Shown here piece after piece: positions 12,035 through 21,534 of a stretch of 64,000 nt of DNA. The first letter of the stretch is position 1, and the number at the start of each line of letters is the position of its first letter. The notes under the pieces were generated by a model, which had not been told where the DNA came from, made no database searches, and saw only the letters and a list, made by a program, of their open reading frames with translations. The position numbers were made by a program, and so were the translations under genes. The stretch comes from Eriocheir sinensis (lineage: Eukaryota; Arthropoda; Malacostraca; Decapoda; Varunidae): NCBI RefSeq assembly GCF_024679095.1, contig NW_026111630.1, forward strand, positions 305,001-369,000, in the 5' to 3' direction.

Positions 12035-14497
12035 TCTTATTTACTTCACGAAAATAATTATTATTATGGGGATTCATTAGGTAACAGTGATCGTAAGGAA
12101 ATTAGATTTAATATTGGATGTGAGGATAGAGTAAGCAGTAACAACACATTAATACCTGACTTCAGGAAGGCAGTCTATGAGGGCTTAAGAAAGCAGCTGC
12201 AGAAGCTTAGGGGAGTGAGATCAGAAGTAGGTCACGACCCAGGGCAGGAAGGGCAGTAATCTCTGGTGAGGTCACTCGTTAGGTCAGTAGCTTGGAGGGT
12301 GAGTATAATAGTCTGGTCAGGGAGATTAAATTAGGACACAAACAATTTATTCCTCACAGGGAAGTCAGGTCAACAGGTAACTAAACTACCCGCGACGGAT
12401 GACAGACAGGCTAAAAACTGAAATAGGAAGGAAAAGAGGACTATATGTTAGAATTAAAAGGGGGGAAACTCACCTAAGGGATAGTTACAACGATTTAGCT
12501 GGAGCAGTAAAGAAAAACCTACGCGTGGTAAAACGTAATTATGAGATTAGAATTGCCAGGGAAGCAAAGACCAATCCAAAGGGCTTCTTTCAGCTATATA
12601 AGACCAAGGTTAGGGATAAGATAGGGCCGCTTAAGCCAGGAGAATCGCTGATTGACAGTGATGAGGAAATGAGCGAGGCGTTAAATAGATATTTCTGAAC
12701 TGAATTTACCAAGGAAAGATTAGATGATATACCTCAGGGAGAACAGATCTACAGGGGAGAAGAGGTAGAAGAATTAACCGACATCAACATAAGTAGGGAG
12801 CTCGTGATTAGACAGATAGATAGACTTAAAGTCACTAAGGCGCCAGGGCCAGATGAACTTTTCCCCAGGGTAATAAAGGAATGTGAAACTGAAATAAGTG
12901 GGCAGTTAACAGAAGTATTTAGGAAGTGACTAGACACAGGGGTGGTGCCTGTTTCATGGAGGCAGGCACACGTTATTCCAATATTTAGGAAGGGAGACAA
13001 ATCTTCTATGGAGAACTATAGGCCGATTAGTTTGACGTCAGTTATAGGTAAAATGATTGAGTCAATAATAGCTGATAGTATTAGGGACCATTTAGACAGA
13101 CATAGTTTAATTCACGACTCACAGCATGGGTTTACTAAAGGAAAGTCGTGCCTCACTAATCTTATATCCTTCTACAATAGAGTATACGAGGCAGCTGACA
13201 ATGATGAGAGCTATGATGTGGTTTATCCTGATTTTAGTAAGGCCTTCGATAAGGTACCTCACCAGAGACTGTTAAATAAAGTCAGGGCCCATGGGATAAG
13301 AGGGAAGGTATTTGATTGGATTAAGGCGTGGATTAGCGACAGGAAACAGAGGGTTACCATTAACGGTAAAAAATCCGTATAGGTAATGTTACCAGTGGGG
13401 TTCCTCAAGGTTCAGTTTTAGGCCCGCTTCTATTCATTATCTACATCAGTGACATAGACAATGGGATAACTAGTGACATAGGTAAATTTGCAGATGACAC
13501 CAAAATAGGACGCACTATTAGGGCAGGGGAGGATGCTAGAGCACTGCAGGAGGATCTCAACAAACTGTCAGCTTGGTCAGAGAAATGGCAGATGAATTTT
13601 AACATCACCAAGTGTAGCGTACTTAGTGTACGAACACGCAACCCATTACACGGGTATAGTTTAGACTCCACAGCGATTGGCAAGTCTGAGTGTGAAAGGG
13701 ATTTGGGAGTGTTAGTGAACTCTGACCTAAAACTAAGGAAGCAATGTATTAGTGCGAGGACTAGGGCTAACAGGGTATTAGGCTTTATTAACAGGATGGT
13801 AACCAACAGGAGTGCAGAGGTCATCCTCAGACTCTATTTAGCGTTAGTTAGGCAACACTTAGATTATGCTGTCCAGTTTTGGTGCCCACACTACAGAATG
13901 GACATCAACTTGCTAAAATCAGTTCAGAGGAGGATGACCAAGATGATTCAGGGGCTGAGGAACCTCCCATATCAAAATAGGCTGAAATATCTAAACTTAC
14001 ATTCACTAGAGAGACGAAGAGTGCGGGGAGATCTGATAGAAGTATTCAAATGGGGCAAGGGTTACAACAAAGGCGATATAAGTAAAGTACTGAGATTTAG
14101 CCAGCAGGATAGAACACGCAGTAATGGATTTAAATAAGAAAAGTATAGATTTAGGAGAGATATAGGCAAGCATTGGTTTAGTAATAGGGTGGTGGGGGAA
14201 TGGAATAGCTCAGCAATCACATAGTTAGTGCAGGGACGATAGCTTGTTTTAAGAGTAGACTGGATAGCTACATGGACGAGGACGACAGGTGGCAGTGAGG
14301 TGTGGGTGCAGTAAGGTGACGGGGTGCTGGATGAGTGCCTGGGTACCGCCGGTATAACGAGGATCAAGCCTCTACCTGTAACCCCTGTAACGACACCTCA
14401 CCCACCGTGAGTAGTGGGGGGGATTCTGGAGCTGCCCTGTGTAGGCAACCCGGCCTCTTGCAGTTTCCCTATGTTCTTATGTTCTTATGTTCTTATG
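12035..14497 (+). mobile_element. CR1-like LINE, family E, 5' truncated
   Basis: A plus-strand LINE that begins inside the endonuclease domain (GDSLGNSDRKEIRF, from about 12068) and ends with three copies of the 8-bp tail GTTCTTAT at 14473-14497. The 38-bp minisatellite stops before the adjacent tRNA and resumes directly after the tail, so tRNA and LINE together interrupt the array. The 3' UTR (about 14140-14470) contains GGCCTCTTGCAG just before the tail, also seen in slightly altered form in two related fragments at 14967 and 16889. Confidence 0.88.
12068..14137 (+). pseudogene. LINE E ORF2 remnant: end of endonuclease, RT, C-terminal domain
   Basis: The fragment starts at the last endonuclease block (LGNSDRKEIRF). 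Linker sequence follows (NPKGFFQLYKTKV at about 12580), then RT blocks VTKAPGPDELFPRV, NYRPISLTS, QHGFTKGKSCLTNL, DFSKAFDKVPHQRL, GVPQGSVLGPLLF, the catalytic KFADDTKIG near 13490, and a C-terminal VQRRMTKMIQGLRNLPYQ and ERRRVRGDLIEVFK. In-frame stops occur near 12260, 12698, 12930, 13380 and 14137, with frame changes, so no active protein is made. Confidence 0.85.
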
Positions 14498-14935
14498 TGA
14501 GGATATGAAAAGGTGACAAGAAGGTGTGGTAGAGGTGAGGAGATGAAAAGGTGACAAGAAGGTGTGGTAGAGGTGAGGAGATGAAAAGGTGACAAGAAGG
14601 TGTGGTAGAGGTGAGGAGATGAAAAGGTGACAAGAAGGTGTGGTAGAGGTGAGGAGATGAAAAGGTGACAAGAAGGTGTGGTAGAGGTGAGGAGATGAAA
14701 AGGTGACAAGAAGGTGTGGAGGAGGAGGAGATGAGGGGAAGAAGGTGTGGTAGAGGTGAGGAGGTGAAAAGGAGACAAGAAGGTGTGGTAGAGGTGAGGA
14801 GATGAAAAGGAGACAAGAAGGTGAGGAGAAGGAGATGAGGGGAAGGTGTGGTGGAGGTGAGGAGATGAAAAGGAGACAAGAAGGTGTGGTAGAGGTGAGG
14901 AAATGAAAAGGAGACAAGAAGATGAAGATAGAAAC
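14498..14935. repeat. 38-bp minisatellite, distal part
   Basis: About eleven further units of the same GAGGAGATGAAAAGGTGACA repeat, mostly the GGTGACA version in its first half. It is separated from the main array only by the tRNA and LINE E, so the two parts were once one array. Confidence 0.95.
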
Positions 14936-16370
14936 AAGGAAAGGACTCTGAGTAGTAGTCTGCCATCATAAGAACATAAGAACATAAGAACGTAGGAGTC
15001 TGCAAGAGGCCGGTAGGCCTGTTCGAGGCAGCTCCTTTGAATCTAAGCTCCCGTGTATCTAACCCCACCTAATATCGCTGTCCATGAATTTATCTAATCT
15101 ATTTTTTAATGTGACAATTGTATTGGCACTCACCAAATGAATGCTAAGCCTATTCCACTCATCCACCACCCTGTTTGTAAACCAATTTTTGCCTATGTCC
15201 CTGTTTAATCTGAATTTATCCAGTTTAAACCCATTACTTCGTGTCCTACCCGGTTCTCTTACCAACAAAACCTTATGAATGTCTCCCTTATTATTGCCCT
15301 TCATCCATTTATAAACCTCGATCATGTCTCCACGCACCCTTCGCCTTTCTAGAGAATGCAAGTTTAACTGTTTGAGTCTCTCCTCGTATGGCAAGTTTCT
15401 CAACCCCTGAATCATCTTAGTCATCCTCCTCTGCACTGATTCTAACATTTTGATATTCATTCTATAGTAAGGTGACCAGAACTGAACCGCATAGTCAAGA
15501 TGAGGTCTAACTCCAACATGTGTGTGTGCCATCTGCCTTGATATCTCTCCCCCATAACCTTGATATCTTGATGAAGGCGCTCGCCATGCTCATCGCTCAC
15601 GTCTCCAAGAGTAGCAGGAAATCATCGAGATGGCTCTAGAGGAAATGAACCTTTATGCTCATGCTGCAGCCTAAAAGATGAGAGCTATCAAACAATGTCT
15701 CCACCAACCCTTGTAGCTTGTTGCCTTTTTCCTCCCTAAAAATCCCTTCACAACAGCCACCAATAAGTCCCAAGCTCTTTTTCCTACGTCAGTCATCGAG
15801 CTCGAGAAGTATTGGCATTTCATTAACTTTTTGATTTGTGTCCCATAAAAAAACACCAGCCTTTATTTTACTATAACTTAGGCCAGGAAATGTTGTACGT
15901 ATGAATTTGAAACAGTCACCCTCCACATTAAGAGCTGTGGCAAACTGCTTCATTAGTCCTAGTTTAATATGAAGGGCTGGGAAGATGATTTTCTCAAGAA
16001 GGGGTTGGTGCATGATACTTTTCTCCCCAACAGTCAAACTTTTTTTTTTTAACTGGGCAGAGTTTCTGTTCCCAATGTTCGTCTTTCGCTCGACTATCCC
16101 ACAAACACAGGAAACACGGCTATTTTGTAAACCCTTCTTGTTGGCCAAGTAAAAAGTTGACCATTTTCAGATCCACACATATGACCCATTTGTGTTCATC
16201 ATACTTGAGTAAATCTAATACAGTTTTAATGTGTTCATGATTCTCTTTTAAATGCACAGAGTGACCAGTAGGAGTAATACATATTTTAAACTTTTTTTTG
16301 AACTATCTATAATGAGTCTCCATTCATGAGGATCATACTGTAGACTCGTATAGAGCAACCATCGCTTTTA
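14930..16370 (-). pseudogene. Relic of an unnamed conserved animal ORF family, split by a LINE
   Basis: Minus-strand remnants, in order: YDPHEWRLIIDSSKKSLKYV (about 16350-16290), EHIKTVLDLLKYDEHKW then VICVDLKMVNFLLGQQEG (about 16235-16140), FPALHIKLGLMKQFATAL and CFKFIRTTFPGLS (about 15990-15890), KRAWDLLVAVVKGFLG, LGCSMSIKVHFL, then DEHGERLHQDIKVMGERYQG (about 15590-15535). A short continuation MADYY lies beyond the LINE at 14966. From memory this series matches proteins that recur as unannotated multi-copy genes in arthropods and other animals. I do not know a function or an agreed name. Several frameshifts and a stop show it is dead. A mobile origin is possible but not shown here. Confidence 0.6.
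14967..15516 (-). mobile_element. CR1-like LINE 3' fragment (family E relative)
   Basis: A minus-strand, strongly 5'-truncated LINE. It starts within VRPHLDYAVQFWSPYYRMN, continues through VQRRMTKMIQGLRNLPYEER, ERRRVRGDMIEVYKWMKG and NWFTNRVVDEWNRLS, stops after SDIRWG near 15059, and ends with tail copies of GTTCTTAT (CATAAGAA on the plus strand) at 14967-14990. Both edges abut the same relic ORF: the flanking host reading passes from GRWHTHM on one side to MADYY on the other. That makes the insertion edges clear. An ATG repeated on both sides could be a 3-bp target duplication. Confidence 0.88.
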
Positions 16371-16460
16371 ACAGATACAATATATTTATATAATTGCGTG
16401 TGTCTAGATAGATAAATAGCTGTCTAAATACATACATAAAATAAATATCAACATATATGA

Positions 16461-16889
16461 TTGCCATACGAGGGAAGACTCAAACAGTTAAACTTGCATT
16501 CTCTAGAAAGGCGAAGGGTGCGTGGAGACATGATCGAGGTTTATAAATGGATGAAGGGCTTTAATAAGGGAGACATTCATAAGGTTTTGTTGTTAAGAGA
16601 ACCGGGTAGGACACGAAGTAATGGGTTTAAACTGGATAAATTCAGATTCAACAGGAACATAGGCAAAAATTGGTTTACTAACAGGGTGGTGGATGAGTGG
16701 AATAGGCTTAGCAGTCATGTGGTGAGTGCCAATACAATTGTCACATTCAAAAATAGACTAGATAAATTCATGGACAGCGATATTAGGTGGGGTTAGATAC
16801 ACGGGAGCTTAGGCTCAAAGGAGCTGCCTCGTACAGGCCTACCGGCCTCTTGTAGACTCCTGCGTTCTTATGTTCTTATGTTCTTATGT
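16461..16889 (+). mobile_element. CR1-like LINE 3' fragment (family E relative), second copy
   Basis: A plus-strand LINE fragment of the same subfamily as the copy at 14967, in opposite orientation. It starts at the sequence coding LPYEGRLKQLNLHSLERRR, keeps an open 111-codon frame to SDIRWG and a stop near 16796, then the shared 3' UTR with GGAGCTGCCTC and GGCCTCTTGTAG, and three GTTCTTAT tail units at 16864-16888. The open frame suggests a recent insertion. Confidence 0.87.
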
Positions 16890-17092
16890 GATATCTCTTA
16901 TAGCTATGGCTGGGGCCAATATGGACCAGCCAATAGATAAAAAAAACGACGTGATAGAAAAAAACTATTGTCTTTTTTTAACTAAGTGACACCAAATTAC
17001 CCAAGAACAGGTCTCAAACTTAGGTCACTAGAAAAAAGTTAAAATTTGTAGGCCAGTGAATTATTAGACACGCATCGCGCGCGCGCGTCCAA

Positions 17093-17094
<2 letters not shown>

Positions 17095-17160
<66 letters not shown>
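17095..17160. repeat. (AC)n microsatellite
   Basis: About 33 AC units preceded by a short GCGCGCGCG run at 17077-17086. The 200 bases between the LINE fragment and this array (16890-17094) are AT-rich and hold nothing I recognise. Confidence 0.95.
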
Positions 17161-17163
<3 letters not shown>

Positions 17164-17214
17164 CGCACACGCACCAATCACCAATTCATCATACCTTTGA
17201 ATGCATCCTCACCC

Positions 17215-17545
17215 TACTCCTTCCCTTCCACGTCGTATTTCTTCCCATTTCTTCTTCTCTTTTCTCTGTTTCTCACTCACCTTACTCCCCATCCTCTCTC
17301 TACTCCTTCCCTTCCACCCCGTGTTTCTTCCCATTTCTTCTTCTCTTTTCTCTGTTTCTCACTCACCTTACTCCCCATCCTCTCTCTACTCCTTCCCTTC
17401 CACCCCGTGTTTCTTCCCATTTCTTCTTCTCTTTTCTCTGTTTCTCATTCACCTTACTCCCCATCCTCTCTCTACTCCTTCCCTTCCACCCCGTGTTTCT
17501 TCCCATTTCTTCTCTTTCTCTGTTTCTCATTCACCTTACTCCCAT
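17215..17545. repeat. 86-bp pyrimidine-rich minisatellite
   Basis: Nearly four tandem copies of a unit containing CCTTACTCCCCATCCTCTCT and TTCCACCCCGTGTTTCTTCC. CCTTACTCC recurs at 17280, 17366, 17452 and 17534, giving periods of 86, 86 and 82. The copies are almost identical, so expansion is recent. Confidence 0.93.
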
Positions 17546-18128
17546 CCTCTCTCTCTCACATTATCCACCTCCCGTTCATCTCCAGTATTCCTTTCCTTCC
17601 TCGTTTCCTCCAAAGTTCCTCCTGTTTCTACTTCTCGTTCTTCCTTCTCCTGTTCGTTCCTTTTCTATCTTCCCGCTCCTTCTCCTCCTCTTCTCTTCTT
17701 CGCTTCTCATACAACTTACTCTTTTCCCTCCCTCTCATTTTCTACCTCCCGTTCATCTCCATTATTCCTTCCCATTCTCGTTTCTAATCTCCTTCTCTCC
17801 TCCTAAATTCCCTCCGTTTTCTACTGCTTGTTCTTCCTCCTTCCCTTCTTCAATCCCTTTCTACCTTCCTCTCCTTCCTTTTCTCCTCCCAGTTCCTCCT
17901 TCCTCTCCTCTTCCCATTCTTCCTGCTTTCATCCCAGACACTCTTTCAGCCTAATGATAACTCAGCCCTCCCTTCCTGTTCCAACTTTGCAGCCCAGTAA
18001 TTACTCTTAGGCTCCGTCCTTTGCCCTCTTATGATTCTATGTCCGCCGGGCCGTGGTTAGGTATGTGTAGTTAAGGCATATCAAGACCTGACACACACGA
18101 CACAGTACTCAGATTTGGTCTTACTACT
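17546..18128. other. CT-rich tract without a gene
   Basis: Diverged pyrimidine-rich sequence with imperfect internal duplications (CCTCCCGTTCATCTCC occurs near 17566 and 17744). Open frames here are Ser/Phe/Leu-rich and reflect composition only. Confidence 0.6.
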
Positions 18129-18146
18129 TTTCTACTACTACTACTG

Positions 18147-18179
<33 letters not shown>

Positions 18180-18180
18180 T
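18129..18180. repeat. (CTA)n microsatellite
   Basis: About 17 CTA/CTG triplets, followed by a short (GA)n run at 18190-18212. Confidence 0.9.
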
Positions 18181-18397
18181 ATTGTTTAAGAGAGAGAGAG
18201 AGATAGAGAGAGAATGCAAAACAAGCAAAAAGGGAAGCAAGAAGGGAAGAGACAAATGGATTCTGCCCCGGAAACCATTCCATTTCTCAGGATAACCGGT
18301 CACGCTCCTTCGGCCCTTCGTCCTGCCATCCCGGATCCGACAAACTCCGTGATCGGCGCCTTCACGGTATTTTCGATTAACGTAATATTCCCGTCTG

Positions 18398-18612
18398 GTG
18401 GTTTTAGAAGCAGTCTTGCTCCAACCCTCCTCGCCTCGGCAGGCTGGGGGCGTCAGGGAGCCCAAGGTCTTCCTGGCAGGCGTCGCAGGGCCCAGGAGTC
18501 GGCAGAGCGCCTCGGCTCCCCAGGGCGTTCATGGCAGTGCTGGAGACCCGAGGGTCCAGGGGCGGGGGCAGGGCCAGCAAGACCTTCTCAATAACCAGAC
18601 GACCCAGTAATG
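18398..18612 (+). other. GC-rich ORF segment, unrecognised
   Basis: A GC-rich island in AT-rich surroundings. A possible 3' splice site (CTCGCCTCGGCAG) ends near 18441 and is followed by an open frame AGGVREPKVFLAG... ending at a TAA near 18611. The opposite strand is also open for 86 codons and begins with a hydrophobic stretch (MAMIAFSSFLLQPVM). Neither product is familiar. A terminal exon is possible but there is no second line of support. Confidence 0.2.
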
Positions 18613-18699
18613 AAACGCTCATTACAGGTTGTAGAAGGAAAGAACTGAAGGCAATCATTGCCATCTCTACAAAAACAACAGAAAAATCAGAAAAGACAA

Positions 18700-20100
18700 A
18701 AATCTATCATAAAGGCGTGTCACCTGTGGTGTTGTGTGCTGGCATGAGTTAGCCTTTTCTGGGGTGAAGGAGACTTGCCCGTACCAGCACACAGCACCAA
18801 GAAAAGGCGATGCAGGAGAACACCGAGAAAAGGATAGAACAGAAACAACACCAGACAAGTAATCATATAGAAAGAAATAAAGAAGGAAGATATAGAAAAG
18901 GCCACCAAAATGATAATACAGAACCACAACATCGATAAAAGGAAACTATCGTGTTATCTCATCAACTACAAAAATGAACAAAAAATCACAGGAACGAAAA
19001 GGCAAAAATATCTAGCATTAGGGCGTGTGGTGTTGTGTGTTGGTACGAGTGGAGTCTTTTCTGGGGTGACGGAGACTTGCCCGTACCAGCACACAGCACC
19101 AAGAAAAGGCGATGCAGGAGAACAGCGAGAAAAGAGGATAGAAAAGAAACACTTCAGAAATATGAATGGTATAGAAGAAATAAAAGAAGAAGGCGTTTGG
19201 TGTTGTATGCTGGGACGAGTGGGTCTTTTCTGGGGTGAAGGAGACTCAGGAGTACCAGCACACAGCACCAATAAAAGGCGATTCCAGAGAGAACCGAGAA
19301 AATGGTTACAACAGAAACAAAACCCGAAAATAATAAAAAAAGAGAATAAAAGAAGAAGGAAGATATAGAAAAAGACCAGCAAAAAATGATAATACAGAAC
19401 CACAACATCGATAAAAGGAAACTACTGTGTCATCTCATCAACTACAAAAATGAACAAAAAAATCACAGGCAAAAAGGCAAACAACTCTAGCATTAAGGCG
19501 TGTGGTGTTGTGTGTTGGTACGAGTGGGTCTTTTCTGGGGTGAAGGAGACTCAGGAGTACCCGCACACAGCACCAAGAAAAGGCGATTGAAGAGAGCACC
19601 AGGGAAAGAGGACAGAACACAAACAACACCAAAGTAAAGGAGAGATTTAGAAAAAGAATAAAAGAAGGAAAATATTGATAAAGAACACAAAAAAAATGAT
19701 AATATGGAATCACATCGATAAAAAGAAATATATAGACAAATCATCCACCTTTCGGCCCTGACTAACATCCAAAATCATGGGTGAGTCTTTTCTGGGGTGA
19801 AAGAGGCTCATCCAGACCAAGGAACATAAAAAAAGGATGATATTAAAAGAGCACCAAGAAAATTAGATTAAAAAAGAAAATAATGAAAAGAATAAGAAAA
19901 CACCAAGCAAAAGAAAAATTTGATTAAAGTAAATTATGTTCAATAAATAAATAAATAACAACAATATAATTATATAAAATAAAATAAAAAAATATTATAA
20001 GAAAAGGACATCATTCACCTTTATGCCTTAACACCAACATCATCATGGGGGGGGGAGGCTCATCCATACCATCACAGAACATCCAGAAGAGGATTTAAAC
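18700..20100. repeat. Hairpin-bearing tandem repeat, ~475-bp higher-order period
   Basis: Four clear copies and two degenerate ones of a module with arm GTGGTGTTGTGTGYTGGTACG, about 35 bases of loop containing CTTTTCTGGGGTGAAGGAG, and a complementary arm CGTACCAGCACACAGCACCA. Copies lie near 18727, 19027, 19199 and 19502, with weak ones near 19780 and 20040. Spacing alternates about 300 and 172, so modules 1-3 and 2-4 are about 475 bp apart. The block GAACCACAACATCGATAAAA also recurs at 18921 and 19398. An A-rich linker joins the modules. No convincing protein is encoded. Confidence 0.85.
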
Positions 20101-20121
20101 AAAAAAACACTGGCAAAGGAT

Positions 20122-20215
20122 GACTTGCTCGGCTCATGCTGCCTCCCGGAGTTCATTTGTGATGGTCTTTAGGACAGCCTTGGGCAACTCGCGATGACTC
20201 CCTTTATTCGAACAG
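20122..20215 (-). mobile_element. SINE fragment (same family as the 54.8-kb SINE)
   Basis: The stretch GGCTCATGCTGCCTCCCGGA and the later CAACTCGCGATGACT correspond, in the same order and orientation, to GGCTCATGCTGCCCCCCGGA and CCACTCGGCGATGACT in the SINE at 54779-55119. The tRNA-like head is absent and the middle is shortened, so this is an old partial copy. The 200 bases after it contain nothing recognisable. Confidence 0.6.
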
Positions 20216-20453
20216 GAAATCAATATACACATAAGGCTGGAGGTTTTAAAACAATATAATATATCGAGAGGCTCTCACCAATGTGCTTGAAGCAAAACAT
20301 AATCAGCAGTGTGTTGTTCTTGTCACGACCTATGGGCCTGAGACACAGAGGATAGACTTTCACGGCTTTTGGAATGGAAACTGCGAAGTGCCCAGAGAGG
20401 TATGGAGAGCTGCCTAGGACTTCTGCAGGGAATGTTACAGGTTGATAGTGATG

Positions 20454-20454
<1 letters not shown>

Positions 20455-20502
<48 letters not shown>
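20455..20502. repeat. (TG)n(AG)n compound microsatellite
   Basis: GTGTGTGTGTGTG runs directly into about 18 AG units. Confidence 0.95.
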
Positions 20503-20506
<4 letters not shown>

Positions 20507-20834
20507 TGTCCTTTATTGATTATATCAGTGGTCAACACACTTTTTGCTGACTCAGGATTTGTGGTTGCTTTTTTTAGGTAATTTTGAGGTGCTGATGTTA
20601 AATATGGCATCCATTTTTTGCTAACACATCAGGTTATCATTCTATAGCACATCCCTATTTTATGATGTACTGTATGAATAATTTACTTGATCAAGATAGT
20701 TTACTAAGGCTCTTCGTTTCATCAGCTCTCCTCCTCTTATTGATAGTCTTCTACCTCTTAAATTCCGCCGCCAATTTGCCTCTTTCTATCTTCTATCGAA
20801 ATTTTCACGCTGACTGCTCTTCTAAACTTGCTAA

Positions 20835-20868
20835 AGGCGCTGTTACACTAGTACATTTTCCGTCGATG
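20835..20868 (+). repeat. Left terminal inverted repeat of the Harbinger-like element
   Basis: Starts AGGCGCTGTTACACTAG, then TACATTTTCCGTCGATGT. Pairs with the inverted copies at 25014-25062 and 24941-24989. Confidence 0.85.
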
Positions 20869-20940
20869 TCTACGATTTCCGTCGTTGTTTGCATGTTCCG
20901 TCTTCCTAATCCGACGTCTTGAGTCAGACGAACATAACCA

Positions 20941-21444
20941 TGGAGGATGGGTTCGAGACTCGCCTAGTTGGGGACTCCATGATGCGTGGCCAGCTGGTTG
21001 AGTTCTGTGGTCGTTCATCAAACGGCCGCAGAAAACGTTACTGCTATCCAGGTGCCAGATTGGACGACATCACCGGAGCGTGCGATGATGTCACGAGAAA
21101 TGCCGACCGAAACACCCTCTGCCATTCATGCGGGGACGAATGACGTAAAGACAACCCGTTCTGAGGAACTGCTTGAGAAATACCGCCGCATGATCAAGCA
21201 GTATAAACGTAGAACGGATGCCAATAACATCATAATCTCAGGAATCCTCCCGAGGGTCGGTGCCGAATCTAACTTTTACAATAAGGCCTTCAGCACAAAC
21301 AGCAGACTGCAGTCCCTTTGCTCACAAGAAAACGTCCAGTTCGCTAACTTGTGGAACAATTTTTACTACGATTCAGACTTGTTCCTTCCTGATGGCATTC
21401 ACTTAAACCCTGTTGGAGCAGCCCGTTTCAGGGCTGCTCTGTGA
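20941..21444 (+). pseudogene. LINE D ORF1 remnant: SGNH esterase domain
   Basis: The esterase half of ORF1. Block I LVGDSMMRGQLVEFCGR holds the nucleophile serine (near 20968). A frame change occurs near 21110, then HAGTNDVKTTRSEELLEKY (block III, near 21130), IIISGILPRVG, and block V LPDGIHLNPVGAARF with the Asp-x2-His pair near 21400. All three catalytic blocks survive, but a frameshift between blocks I and III breaks the ORF. The zinc-finger N-terminus is missing because the insertion is 5' truncated. Confidence 0.85.
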
Positions 21445-21534
21445 CCAAGTGGCTCTTCGAAAGCCAAAAAACGCGGAGGCGAGAACACCAGCAGCTCCAC
21501 CGTAAGGGAGCACTCAACCCGCAAAACTCCCGAC

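Noticed and set aside
17161..17954. Ser/Phe-rich ORFs that could be secreted or membrane proteins
   Set aside because: Pyrimidine-rich 86-bp minisatellite and its surroundings. Hydrophobicity follows from T/C content, and three frames are open at once.
18667..19768. Four similar minus-strand ORFs with hydrophobic starts
   Set aside because: Each lies over one module of the hairpin repeat. Their similarity follows from the tandem repeat and the frames are not consistently kept.
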